From the NCBI GenBank assembly GCA_002304785.1, contig DBMG01000107.1, forward strand, positions 1-13,001: DNA of 13,001 nt, read 5' to 3'. The stretch's first letter is position 1. Every line of letters begins with the position of its first letter. The DNA is from Candidatus Accumulibacter sp. UBA704 (GTDB taxonomy: Bacteria > Pseudomonadota > Gammaproteobacteria > Burkholderiales > Rhodocyclaceae). This document shows positions 1-6,284 of the stretch, in pieces. Position numbers and translations under genes: made by a program. The notes under the pieces were generated by a model that was not told the DNA's origin, did no database searches, and saw only the letters and a program-made list of their open reading frames with translations.

Positions 1-392
1 ACCGCGGCAAGCTGTCCGGACCGCTGCTCGATCGCATCGACCTGCAGATCGAGGTTCCCGCGCTGCCCGCCGAAGCCCTGCAAGGCGCGCCCGACGGAGA
101 GCCTTCCGCCGCGGTACGCCTGCGGGTTGCCGCGGCACGCAACCGTCAGCTGCAGCGGCAGCGCAAACCCAACGCCCGGCTCGGACCTCGCGAAATCGAT
201 GCCCATTGCCAGCCCGACGAGTCCGGGGCCGCGCTGCTCAAGAGCGCCGTGACCCGGCTCAACCTGTCGGCCCGCGCCTATCACCGCATCCTGCGGGTCG
301 CACGCAGCATCGCCGATCTCGCGGGAAGCGAACCCATCCTTTCCACGCATATTGCAGAAGCCATCCAGTATCGCCGCTTCACCAAGGAATAA
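1..392 (+). CDS. comM: ComM / YifB family Mg-chelatase-like AAA+ ATPase, C-terminal part
   Basis: Only the last 130 or so codons are inside the window; the 5' end lies to the left and the first complete codon begins at base 3. The reading opens with RGKLSGPLLDRIDLQIEVP, the conserved SGPLLDRIDL block near the end of the AAA+ core of ComM/YifB proteins. It is followed by an arginine-rich helical segment and the typical C-terminal Mg-chelatase-like domain (LNLSARAYHRILRVARSIADLAGSEPI...HIAEAIQYRR). In the family this is a hexameric helicase that drives branch migration of incoming single-stranded DNA during natural transformation. It stops at TAA 390-392, three bases before the next ATG, and contains that gene's Shine-Dalgarno sequence, so the two genes are probably co-transcribed. 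The family call is firm. Whether the missing part is intact cannot be seen. Confidence 0.93.
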   Translation, partial: RGKLSGPLLDRIDLQIEVPALPAEALQGAPDGEPSAAVRLRVAAARNRQLQRQRKPNARLGPREIDAHCQPDESGAALLKSAVTRLNLSARAYHRILRVARSIADLAGSEPILSTHIAEAIQYRRFTKE

Positions 393-395
393 TTG

Positions 396-1604
396 ATGTC
401 CCATGCTGCACCCGCCGTCGATGCACCGCGCGGCATTGCCGTACTGCTGGCCGCCCTGGCCGCGATCGGCCCCTTCTCGATCGACACCTACCTGCCGTCC
501 TTCCACGACATCGGGCAGTCGCTGAACGCCACTCCGTTGCAAGTACAGCAGACGCTGACGGCTTACCTCCTGCCGTTCGCCTTCATGGCGCTGTGGCATG
601 GCGCGCTGGCCGACGCGCTGGGCCGCCGCAAGGTCATCATCGCGTCTCTGATTCTTTTCGTCCTGGCCGCGTTCGGCTGCGTTTTCGCCACCCGCATCGA
701 ACACCTCTGGGTCCTGCGCGCGATTCAGGGCATTTCAGCCGGAGCCGGCATCGTGGTCAGCCGCGCCATCGTGCGCGACATCTTCGAAGGCCCGGCGGCA
801 CAGCGCCTGATGTCGCACATCACGATGATGTTCGCCATCGCGCCGGCCATTGCTCCGGTCATAGGCGGCCGTTTGCAGGCGTGGTTCGGCTGGCGCTCGG
901 TCTTCGTCTTCCTGACGGCGTCGATTGCGCTGCTGCTCGTCGCCTGCTGGCGATGGCTGCCCGAGACCCTGCCGGTGAATAAGCGACAGTCCCTGCACCC
1001 CGCCTACCTGGCAAGGTCCTACTGGAAGGTGATGACTTCACCCGCATTCCTCGCCGCCTGCGGCGGATTGTCCTTCAATTTCGCCGGCTTCTTCCTGTAC
1101 ATCATGTCGGCGCCGGAATTCCTGATCCGCATTCTCGGCGTGCCGGAAACCGGATTCCTCTGGCTCTTCGGCCCGGCCATGTTCGGGCTGGTTTGCGGCG
1201 CGTGGATTTCCGGACGCCTTGCCGGACGAATGACGCCGACGCGGACGATACGTTTCGGCTACCTGCTGATGGGATTGGCCGCCCTGGGCAATCTCGGCCT
1301 CAGTCTATGGGTTCCGGCCAGCCTGCCGTGGAGCATGCTGCCGATTCCGCTGTATACGGTGGGAATGTCGCTCACCATGCCCAGCCTGACCCTGCTCGCG
1401 CTCGACCCGTTCCCGACACGCCGCGGCCTCGCCGCATCCTGCCAGATGTTCCTGCAGTCCATGTTCAATTCGCTGCTCGCCGGATTGATCGCGCCAGCAC
1501 TGTGGGGATCGACACTAACGCTGGCCCTCGGCATGGCCGGGTTGCTGTCATTGGGTGCCGCGGCCAGTGCGCTGCACCACCGTGTCACGCGGCGATCCGC
1601 CTGA
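396..1604 (+). CDS. Bcr/CflA family MFS drug-resistance transporter
   Basis: A 402-residue, strongly hydrophobic protein of normal size for the 12-TM DHA1 drug:H+ antiporters in the inner membrane. The Bcr/CflA signature is visible: SIDTYLPSF with an acidic residue in TM1 (D30), motif A after TM2 (GALADALGRRKV, about 69-80), motif B in TM4 (LRAIQGISAGAG, about 107-118, with R124 following) and the TM5 antiporter motif C (IAPAIAPVIGGRL, about 148-160). A TTG at 393 is in frame, but ATG 396 is preferred because AAGGA at 384-388 lies 7 bases upstream. That ribosome binding site lies inside the end of comM, which implies translational linkage. The gene ends at 1604, 6 bp before the stop of a convergent gene. 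The substrate is unknown; family members export bicyclomycin, sulfonamides, chloramphenicol or cysteine. Exporter class is confident, drug specificity is not. Confidence 0.9.
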   Translation: MSHAAPAVDAPRGIAVLLAALAAIGPFSIDTYLPSFHDIGQSLNATPLQVQQTLTAYLLPFAFMALWHGALADALGRRKVIIASLILFVLAAFGCVFATRIEHLWVLRAIQGISAGAGIVVSRAIVRDIFEGPAAQRLMSHITMMFAIAPAIAPVIGGRLQAWFGWRSVFVFLTASIALLLVACWRWLPETLPVNKRQSLHPAYLARSYWKVMTSPAFLAACGGLSFNFAGFFLYIMSAPEFLIRILGVPETGFLWLFGPAMFGLVCGAWISGRLAGRMTPTRTIRFGYLLMGLAALGNLGLSLWVPASLPWSMLPIPLYTVGMSLTMPSLTLLALDPFPTRRGLAASCQMFLQSMFNSLLAGLIAPALWGSTLTLALGMAGLLSLGAAASALHHRVTRRSA

Positions 1605-1610
1605 GGCAGA

Positions 1611-1892
1611 TCAGCTTCCGTGGCTGGCCTCGTAGGCCGACAACGTCACCCCGGCCCGCGCGAGGAATTCCCGCAGTTGCTTGATTTCCTGCCGGGGGCA
1701 GGTCGAGTTGTTGTGCGGGTGATGCATGAAGAATTCGAAGCGGTTCAGCACGATGCGGAAACGTGCCCCGTGCGCCGATTCGATCGTCGCGCCGAGATGG
1801 GCGAGCAGCGACTCGACCTCGCGCCAGTGGATATTCGCGCTCGGCGGATCATGGTAGATGGCCTGGAGCAGATGCAGATGTTTGTGACTCAT
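1611..1892 (-). CDS. Small HicA-fold (mRNA-interferase-like) protein without adjacent HicB
   Basis: A 93-residue protein. It resembles the widespread short 'HicA family toxin' proteins: an N-terminal helix (HLHLLQAIYHDPP), IHWREVESLLAHLGATIE (about 21-38), a beta region (FRIVLNRFEFFMHHPH, about 45-60), and a C-terminal helix EIKQLREFLARAGV (about 69-82). Those elements match the dsRBD-like HicA fold, which normally binds and cleaves mRNA. The catalytic glycine-serine-histidine motif of true HicA toxins is not seen; the equivalent stretch reads SAHGARF. No HicB antitoxin gene abuts it: the upstream 102 bp are non-coding and the downstream gene is convergent. A GAGG lies several bases before the ATG. 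It is therefore likely a non-toxic, stand-alone member of this fold. The CDS is well supported, the family moderately, and function is unknown. Confidence 0.72.
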   Translation of the reverse strand: MSHKHLHLLQAIYHDPPSANIHWREVESLLAHLGATIESAHGARFRIVLNRFEFFMHHPHNNSTCPRQEIKQLREFLARAGVTLSAYEASHGS

Positions 1893-1994
1893 GTCCGCCT
1901 CGCTGTAGTTGCGTCACTGACATGATAGCCCCGATTGACCGCAGCGGACACGCGAAAGCCCGCGCATCGCCACAGTCAATCCTGGGCCGGAGCC
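1893..1994. other. Non-coding gap with an imperfect inverted repeat
   Basis: This 102-bp gap lies between the small HicA-like gene and the end of the aldolase gene, both on the - strand. ATTGAC at 1934-1939 is mirrored by GTCAAT at 1975-1980, with a nested CGCG (1951-1954) / CGCG (1961-1964) stem. There is no T-tract on either strand, so this is not a canonical intrinsic terminator. It could be an mRNA 3'-end structure for the aldolase transcript. No promoter for the small gene stands out. Confidence 0.3.
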
Positions 1995-2927
1995 CTACAA
2001 CGCGGCAATCTTCGCGCGCATCGCTTCGGTTCCGGCCACGACCTTGTCGAGAATGGCGTCGAGCGCCCAGAAACGTTCGCGCACGTCGAAGGTAATGGTC
2101 CGGCTCTTGATCGAGGCAAACGTGCCGATGCGCTGGTGGTACATCTTGGCCAGCACCGGATAGCCAAACGCCTCGGACAGCGCCGCCAGGACGAGGAAGG
2201 TGGCGACCTCGTCGGCCAGTTCCGGATGCTTCGTCCCCGAGGTGTACAGCCACTTGTACAGGTCGGGATGGAAGTTGGTATTGACTCCGTTGAAGCCACG
2301 CGAACCGGCTTTCATCGCATCATAGGCGATGGCCGCGTTGGCGTTGAGGATGGCGAAGGACGTCCCTGCCGTCATCGCCACGCGCCGCTTCACCGTGGCA
2401 AGGTCGCAGGAAACGTCTTTGAGCATCACGAAGCGCCCGCTGTCGATGCAAAAGCGCAGTTCGTCGTCACTTAGCATCCGGCGGTAGGGCGCCGGGCACT
2501 CATACAGGCCGAGCGGCATGTCTTTCGGGAGACGGTCGAGCAACCATTGCAGGTTGCCGCGGAAGACTTCGGTGCCCCGATTTTTCGGATCCAGATGATT
2601 GGTCACCAGCACCACGCCGTCGGCGCCGGTCTCGACGGCCACGGTCAGTTCCTCGAGTTGGCTGTAGGGATCGTCGCTGATGTGCCCGGATACCACCACC
2701 GGCACGCGCCCGGCAGCCTGTCGGACCACGAATCTCCCTAGTTCCGAGCGCTCCTTCACCGAAAGGAACTGCATCTCGCTGGACTGGCAGACGGCGAACA
2801 ACGCGTCCGACCCGTTGGCGATATACCACTCGATCAAGCGTTCCAGACCGGCGTAGTCAATCTCTCCGCTTTCCAGATAGGGGGTAATCATCACCGGGAC
2901 GATGCCTTCGATTCGTTTCGTATTCAT
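1995..2927 (-). CDS. DapA-superfamily aldolase/lyase (dihydrodipicolinate synthase family, atypical substrate loop)
   Basis: A 310-residue class I aldolase with a TIM-barrel fold, expected to be cytoplasmic, of standard length for the DapA/NanA family. ATG 2927 is chosen over an in-frame start 21 bases upstream because GAGGAG lies 7-8 bases before it, and the protein then begins MNTKRIEGIVPVMITPY as is usual. The Schiff-base lysine is K170 (VMLKDVS) and the catalytic tyrosine Y142 (LGLYECPAPYRR). The usual G-x-x-GE substrate motif is replaced by CQSSE (47-51), and the DapA block YNVPSRTG is replaced by YECPAPYRR. It is therefore unlikely to be lysine-pathway DapA or sialate lyase NanA. In this family the reaction is reversible aldol cleavage or addition, or decarboxylation or dehydration, of a 2-oxo acid. 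The divergent TRAP transporter and 2-hydroxyacid dehydrogenase suggest a catabolic role on an imported acid. Fold is certain; substrate is open. Confidence 0.9.
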   Translation of the reverse strand: MNTKRIEGIVPVMITPYLESGEIDYAGLERLIEWYIANGSDALFAVCQSSEMQFLSVKERSELGRFVVRQAAGRVPVVVSGHISDDPYSQLEELTVAVETGADGVVLVTNHLDPKNRGTEVFRGNLQWLLDRLPKDMPLGLYECPAPYRRMLSDDELRFCIDSGRFVMLKDVSCDLATVKRRVAMTAGTSFAILNANAAIAYDAMKAGSRGFNGVNTNFHPDLYKWLYTSGTKHPELADEVATFLVLAALSEAFGYPVLAKMYHQRIGTFASIKSRTITFDVRERFWALDAILDKVVAGTEAMRAKIAAL

Positions 2928-3288
2928 GCAAGTCTCCTCATGACTCAATGCGATTCAGGTACCTACAGAGGCGCAGCTCAATATTGCACTATACCTCTAA
3001 AAGCTAAAACGTTATAGCACGGGATCATTGTACAAAGAGTCCATGGCTTATTCAAGAACAACAGGGGCAACTCACCACAAAGCGCTCGTCTGGGAAAACA
3101 TTCGGCTGCTGCTTATCTTGGAAGAAATGCTAACTCGATACAGCACTAAATTATGGAGAGCTTGACAGCAAAGAACAATCGAAACAGACTACCAGCTAAA
3201 TCGTGTCAACTGGCCAGTCAAGAACAGCAAGTAAGGCGCAACGCCGGTTGAGACCCTGGATTTCAAAAGAAACGCAGGAGTCAGACAA
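2928..3288. promoter_or_regulatory. AT-rich divergent control region between aldolase and TRAP operon
   Basis: No gene is supported in these 361 bp. By hand count 3001-3240 has 107 G/C of 240 (about 45 percent), clearly below the flanking genes. Visible elements are the palindrome TTGTACAA (3028-3035), the palindrome ACTGGCCAGT (3209-3218), three copies of AAGAACA (3054-3060, 3171-3177, 3220-3226) and two of ACAGCAA (3165-3171, 3224-3230). A perfect -35 hexamer TTGACA lies at 3162-3167 on the + strand. On the - strand a weak pair, TTTAGC (complement of 3003-3008) and AATATT (2980-2985) with 17 bp between, could serve the aldolase. TTGTACAA is compatible with half-sites of GntR/FCD-type operators, but that is inference. 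Both flanking genes have good Shine-Dalgarno sequences at the edges of this region. Confidence 0.55.
3162..3190 (+). promoter_or_regulatory. Candidate sigma70 promoter for the TRAP operon
   Basis: TTGACA (3162-3167) matches the -35 consensus in all six positions. At 17 bp spacing the -10 hexamer would be CAGACT (3185-3190), which matches TATAAT in only three positions. A poor -10 with a perfect -35 would fit an activator-dependent or weak promoter. The palindrome ACTGGCCAGT starts about 20 bp downstream of this -10, where a bound protein could block transcription. Start-site position is inferred only. Confidence 0.3.
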
Positions 3289-3852
3289 ATGTTGGGGAAA
3301 TGGATAGCTGAGGGCAGCTTCAAGGCCATCGAAGGAATTCTGGCCTTGTGTTTACTTGCCATGGTCATCATGGTGTTCGGCAATGTTGTGCTGCGATACG
3401 GCTTTAATTCCGGGATCACCATTTCGGAAGAGATGTCCCGCTTCGTGTTCGTCTGGCTGACGTTCATCGGCGCCATCGTGGCCATGCGCGAAGGGGCACA
3501 TCTCGGGGTAGACACTCTCGTTTCGCGTTTGCCACGCATCGGCAAGAAAATCTGCCTGGCGACCAGCGAGCTGCTGATGCTCGGCTGCTGCGTTCTGTTC
3601 TTCTGGGGAACGTGGCTGCAGCATGAGGTCAATGCCACCAATATGGCTCCAGTGACCGGAATGAACATGATCTGGGTGTACGGCATCGGCTACGTGACCA
3701 GCATCGGCATCGGCCTGCTAATCATTCACAAGTTGTGGCGTCTGGCAACTGGGCAGATTACCGACGCTGAACTGGTGGAAATCCGCGACAGCGAGGAAGA
3801 AGCCATCGCGCACGCTGCCGGCGAAACGGCAGACAAGAAAGAAGGACAGTAA
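3289..3852 (+). CDS. dctQ: TRAP transporter small permease (DctQ family)
   Basis: A 187-residue membrane protein with about four transmembrane segments (roughly 15-37, 52-68, 88-108 and 128-148). The conserved DctQ core is clear: GNVVLRYGFNSGITISEEMSRF (about 31-52), WLTFIGAIVAMREGAHLGVDTL (about 56-77). It forms the small membrane subunit of a tripartite ATP-independent periplasmic transporter, which drives uptake of carboxylates with the Na+ or H+ gradient. Translation starts at ATG 3289, with AGGAG (3276-3280) 8 bases upstream. The C-terminal 35 residues form a charged, acidic tail (ELVEIRDSEEEAIAHAAGE...). It is the first gene of the + strand unit and is followed after 2 bp by the large permease. 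The gene order Q-M-P resembles yiaMNO rather than the classic dctP-Q-M order. Confidence 0.93.
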   Translation: MLGKWIAEGSFKAIEGILALCLLAMVIMVFGNVVLRYGFNSGITISEEMSRFVFVWLTFIGAIVAMREGAHLGVDTLVSRLPRIGKKICLATSELLMLGCCVLFFWGTWLQHEVNATNMAPVTGMNMIWVYGIGYVTSIGIGLLIIHKLWRLATGQITDAELVEIRDSEEEAIAHAAGETADKKEGQ

Positions 3853-3854
3853 CA

Positions 3855-5132
3855 ATGACCATCGCCGTTTTCCTCACCTCGCTGCTCGGCTCAATGGCAT
3901 TGGGTATGCCGATCGCTTTCTCGCTGCTCGTATGCGGCGCGGCGCTGATGCTCCTGCAAGGCGGCTTCGACCCAACGATCTTCTCGCAGAAGGTCATCGA
4001 AGGCACCGACAGCTTCCCGCTACTGGCTATCCCGTTCTTCCTGCTCTCCGGCGAACTGATGAACGCGGGGGGCATCTCAAAGCGCATCGTCAATTTCGCC
4101 TTGGCCTGGGTCGGGCACATTCGCGGAGGTCTGGGCCTAGTAGCCATCGTCGCCTCGGTGATCATGGCCGCCATGTCCGGCGCAGCAGCGGCGGACGCGG
4201 CTGCGCTCGGTTCACTGCTCATCCCGATGATGCGCAAGGCCGGCTACGACGTGCGCACCTCAGGCGGCCTGCTTTCCGCCGGCAGCGTCATCGCCCCGGT
4301 CATTCCGCCGTCAATTGGCCTGATCGTGTTCGGCGTCATCGCTAACGTCTCGATCGGCAAACTGTTTCTCGCCGGAATCTTCCCCGGTATCTTGATGGGC
4401 ATTTCGTTGACCCTTGCCTGGGTCTGGGTGGTACGCAAGGACAAGATCGAGAAACTTCCGCCCATGCCGTTCAAGGAGCGAATGTGCGTCACGATCGACG
4501 GCGTATGGGCGCTGTTCACGCCCTTCGGTATCATCGGCGGCCTCAAGCTGGGCATCGTTACGCCGACCGAGGCCGGAGTGTTCGCCTGTGTCTATTCGTT
4601 CTTCGTCGGCAAGTTTGTCTATGGCGAGCTGAAATGGAACGCGATTTATTCGATCCTGGTTTCATCGGCAAAGACGACGGCCGTCGTTGTCTTCCTGATT
4701 GCCACGGCGCTGGTTTCCGGGTACCTGATCGCCATTTCCGAAGTCCCGGGAGAAGTCAGCAAACTGTTGCAGCCGTTCGTGCATAACAAGACGCTGCTGA
4801 TGTTCGTGATAATGGCGCTTGTCGTCGTTGTCGGCACCGCGCTGGATTTTGCCCCAACGGTGCTGATCCTGACGCCGGTGCTGATGCCGATCGTCAAGCA
4901 GGCGGGCATCGACCCGGTCTATTTCGGCGTACTGTTCATCATGAACAATGCCATCGGCTTGATCACGCCGCCCGTGGGTATCGTGCTCAACGTCATCTGT
5001 GGGGTGGCCAAGATATCAATGGACGATCTGATGAAGGGGCTGTGGCCGTTCCTGTTCGCTGAGATCGCGGCACTGTTTGCGATGGTGCTGTTCCCGCAAC
5101 TGGTACTAACCCCCTTGAAGTGGCTGCTCTGA
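3855..5132 (+). CDS. dctM: TRAP transporter large permease (DctM family)
   Basis: A 425-residue polytopic inner-membrane protein of normal DctM length, the ion-coupled transport subunit that works with the small permease and the periplasmic binding protein. Family motifs are present in order: ALGMPIAFSLL near the N-terminus (about 15-25), IPFFLLSGELMNAGGISKRI (about 59-78), MSGAAAADAAALGSLLIPMM (about 107-126), SVIAPVIPPSIGLIVFG (about 144-160), GIVTPTEAGVFA (about 233-244), and MNNAIGLITPPVGIVLNV (about 363-380). The AAGGA at 3842-3846, inside the end of the small permease gene, is 8 bases from ATG 3855, so the two subunits are coupled. The following 68-bp gap contains an imperfect hairpin (GCCGA 5159-5163 with TCGGC 5176-5180), without a T-tract after it. 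Family is certain; substrate is set by the binding protein and unknown. Confidence 0.95.
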   Translation: MTIAVFLTSLLGSMALGMPIAFSLLVCGAALMLLQGGFDPTIFSQKVIEGTDSFPLLAIPFFLLSGELMNAGGISKRIVNFALAWVGHIRGGLGLVAIVASVIMAAMSGAAAADAAALGSLLIPMMRKAGYDVRTSGGLLSAGSVIAPVIPPSIGLIVFGVIANVSIGKLFLAGIFPGILMGISLTLAWVWVVRKDKIEKLPPMPFKERMCVTIDGVWALFTPFGIIGGLKLGIVTPTEAGVFACVYSFFVGKFVYGELKWNAIYSILVSSAKTTAVVVFLIATALVSGYLIAISEVPGEVSKLLQPFVHNKTLLMFVIMALVVVVGTALDFAPTVLILTPVLMPIVKQAGIDPVYFGVLFIMNNAIGLITPPVGIVLNVICGVAKISMDDLMKGLWPFLFAEIAALFAMVLFPQLVLTPLKWLL

Positions 5133-5200
5133 TTTCCGTTTTTTCTGCTTGACCAACCGCCGAGCCGGATAGCGTTCGGCACTAATGAAGGAGAGGGATT

Positions 5201-6214
5201 ATGAAATACAGTAAGCTCACCCCAATTGCCGCGGCCCTGCTTCTGGCCCTTGCCGCTAGTGCACAGGCTGCTGAAGGTTTCCAGGATCGTACGATACGCG
5301 TGTCAAACGGCGTCAGCGAGGAGCACCCGAACGGCGACGGCGAACGGAAGATGGCGCAGTGTGCCGCAGACAAGTCCGGCGGCAAGATGAAGATCAAGCT
5401 CTTCTGGAACGGAACGCTGGGCAACGAGCTCGCCACCATCCAGCAGGTACGCACCGGCTCGCTGGAAATGGTACTCGCCTCGCCAGCGCCGATCACCGGC
5501 ATTGTCCCCGAACTCGGCGTACTCGACCTGCCCTTCCTGTTCGACAACGCCATCGAGGCGCGCAAAATTCTCGACGGCAAAATTGGCGACTGGTTTGGTG
5601 CCAAGATGGAACCCGCCGGCCTCATCAACCTCGCTTGGATGGAGAGCGGCTTCCGCCACACCACCAGCTCCAAGCAGCCGATTACCAAGTGGGAAGACTT
5701 CCAAGGCATCAAGCTGCGCGTGATGCAGAGCCCGATCTACATCGACACCTTCAAGGCGATGGGCGCCAACGCCGTGCCGATGGCCTTCTCCGAAGTTTAT
5801 TCCGCGCTTGAGATGAAGGCCGTGGATGGCCAGGAAAACCCTGTCAACAACATCGAGAACATGAAGTTCTACGAAGTGCAGAAGTACCTGTCCTTCACCA
5901 AGCATTCCTATACGCCGACTCTGGTCATGGTCTCCAAGAAGCTGTGGGACACGATGTCAGCCGACGAGAAAAAAGTGCTGAAAGATTGCGCCATCGAAGG
6001 CCGCGACGTGCAGCGTAAAGCCAATGCCGACGCGGAGGCCAAGAGCATCGAGATGATGAAGAAGAAGGGCATCGCAGTTAACGACGTCACCCCGACCGAA
6101 CTGCAACGTATCCGCGACAAGACCAAGCCGATCAGCGACAGTTATGCTGCCAAACTGAATCCAGAAGCGGTTTCGATGGTTTTCAACGAACTCAAAGCAA
6201 TCCGCGGCAAGTAA
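5201..6214 (+). CDS. dctP: TRAP transporter periplasmic solute-binding protein (DctP family)
   Basis: A 337-residue secreted receptor. A Sec signal peptide is obvious (MKYSKLTPIAAALLLALAAS), with probable cleavage after AQA at residue 23. The mature part carries DctP-family landmarks: LGNELATIQQVRTGSLEM (73-90), DLPFLFDNAIEARKILDG (109-126), and GIKLRVMQSP (169-178). R173 in the last block corresponds to the conserved arginine that salt-bridges the carboxylate of the ligand. FSEVYSALEMKAVDGQENP (196-214) follows. It should capture an organic acid in the periplasm and deliver it to the DctQM membrane subunits. AAGGAGAGG (5188-5196) is an unusually strong ribosome binding site, fitting the excess of binding protein usually needed. 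A long hairpin 8 bp after the stop may terminate or stabilise the transcript. The ligand is probably a carboxylate; its identity cannot be inferred. Confidence 0.95.
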   Translation: MKYSKLTPIAAALLLALAASAQAAEGFQDRTIRVSNGVSEEHPNGDGERKMAQCAADKSGGKMKIKLFWNGTLGNELATIQQVRTGSLEMVLASPAPITGIVPELGVLDLPFLFDNAIEARKILDGKIGDWFGAKMEPAGLINLAWMESGFRHTTSSKQPITKWEDFQGIKLRVMQSPIYIDTFKAMGANAVPMAFSEVYSALEMKAVDGQENPVNNIENMKFYEVQKYLSFTKHSYTPTLVMVSKKLWDTMSADEKKVLKDCAIEGRDVQRKANADAEAKSIEMMKKKGIAVNDVTPTELQRIRDKTKPISDSYAAKLNPEAVSMVFNELKAIRGK

Positions 6215-6221
6215 CATTTTG

Positions 6222-6247
6222 CGGTGCCGCCCAGCCGGGCGGCACCG
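6222..6247 (+). terminator. Strong hairpin between dctP and the dehydrogenase gene (partial terminator or mRNA 3'-stabiliser)
   Basis: An 11-bp perfect stem, CGGTGCCGCCC (6222-6232) with GGGCGGCACCG (6237-6247), closed by the 4-base loop AGCC. It starts 8 bp after the dctP stop. Only a short CTTTCC follows, so the T-tract is poor and read-through into the dehydrogenase is likely. Such structures often protect the 3' end of binding-protein mRNA and lower expression of downstream genes. Confidence 0.6.
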
Positions 6248-6284
6248 GCTTTCCTGGAAACACCCGTCCAACCCTGGAATTCCA

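Noticed and set aside
206..982. 258-codon open frame on the + strand
   Set aside because: It overlaps the end of comM and the start of the MFS gene in another frame, is arginine- and proline-rich, and has no recognisable domain; a high-GC shadow.
1849..2253. 134-codon open frame on the - strand spanning the gap upstream of the HicA-like gene, considered as a HicB candidate
   Set aside because: It lies in a different frame within the aldolase 3' end, is Arg/Gly-rich, and shows none of the HicB features.
1995..2927. Annotation as lysine-pathway DapA or N-acetylneuraminate lyase NanA
   Set aside because: Both the G-x-x-GE and the YN-x-P-x-x-(T/S)G blocks that mark these enzymes are altered, and there are no lysine or sialic-acid genes nearby.
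3200..3240. Possible sigma54 promoter ahead of the TRAP unit
   Set aside because: A GG is present at TGGCCAG but no GC dinucleotide lies at the required 10-bp spacing.
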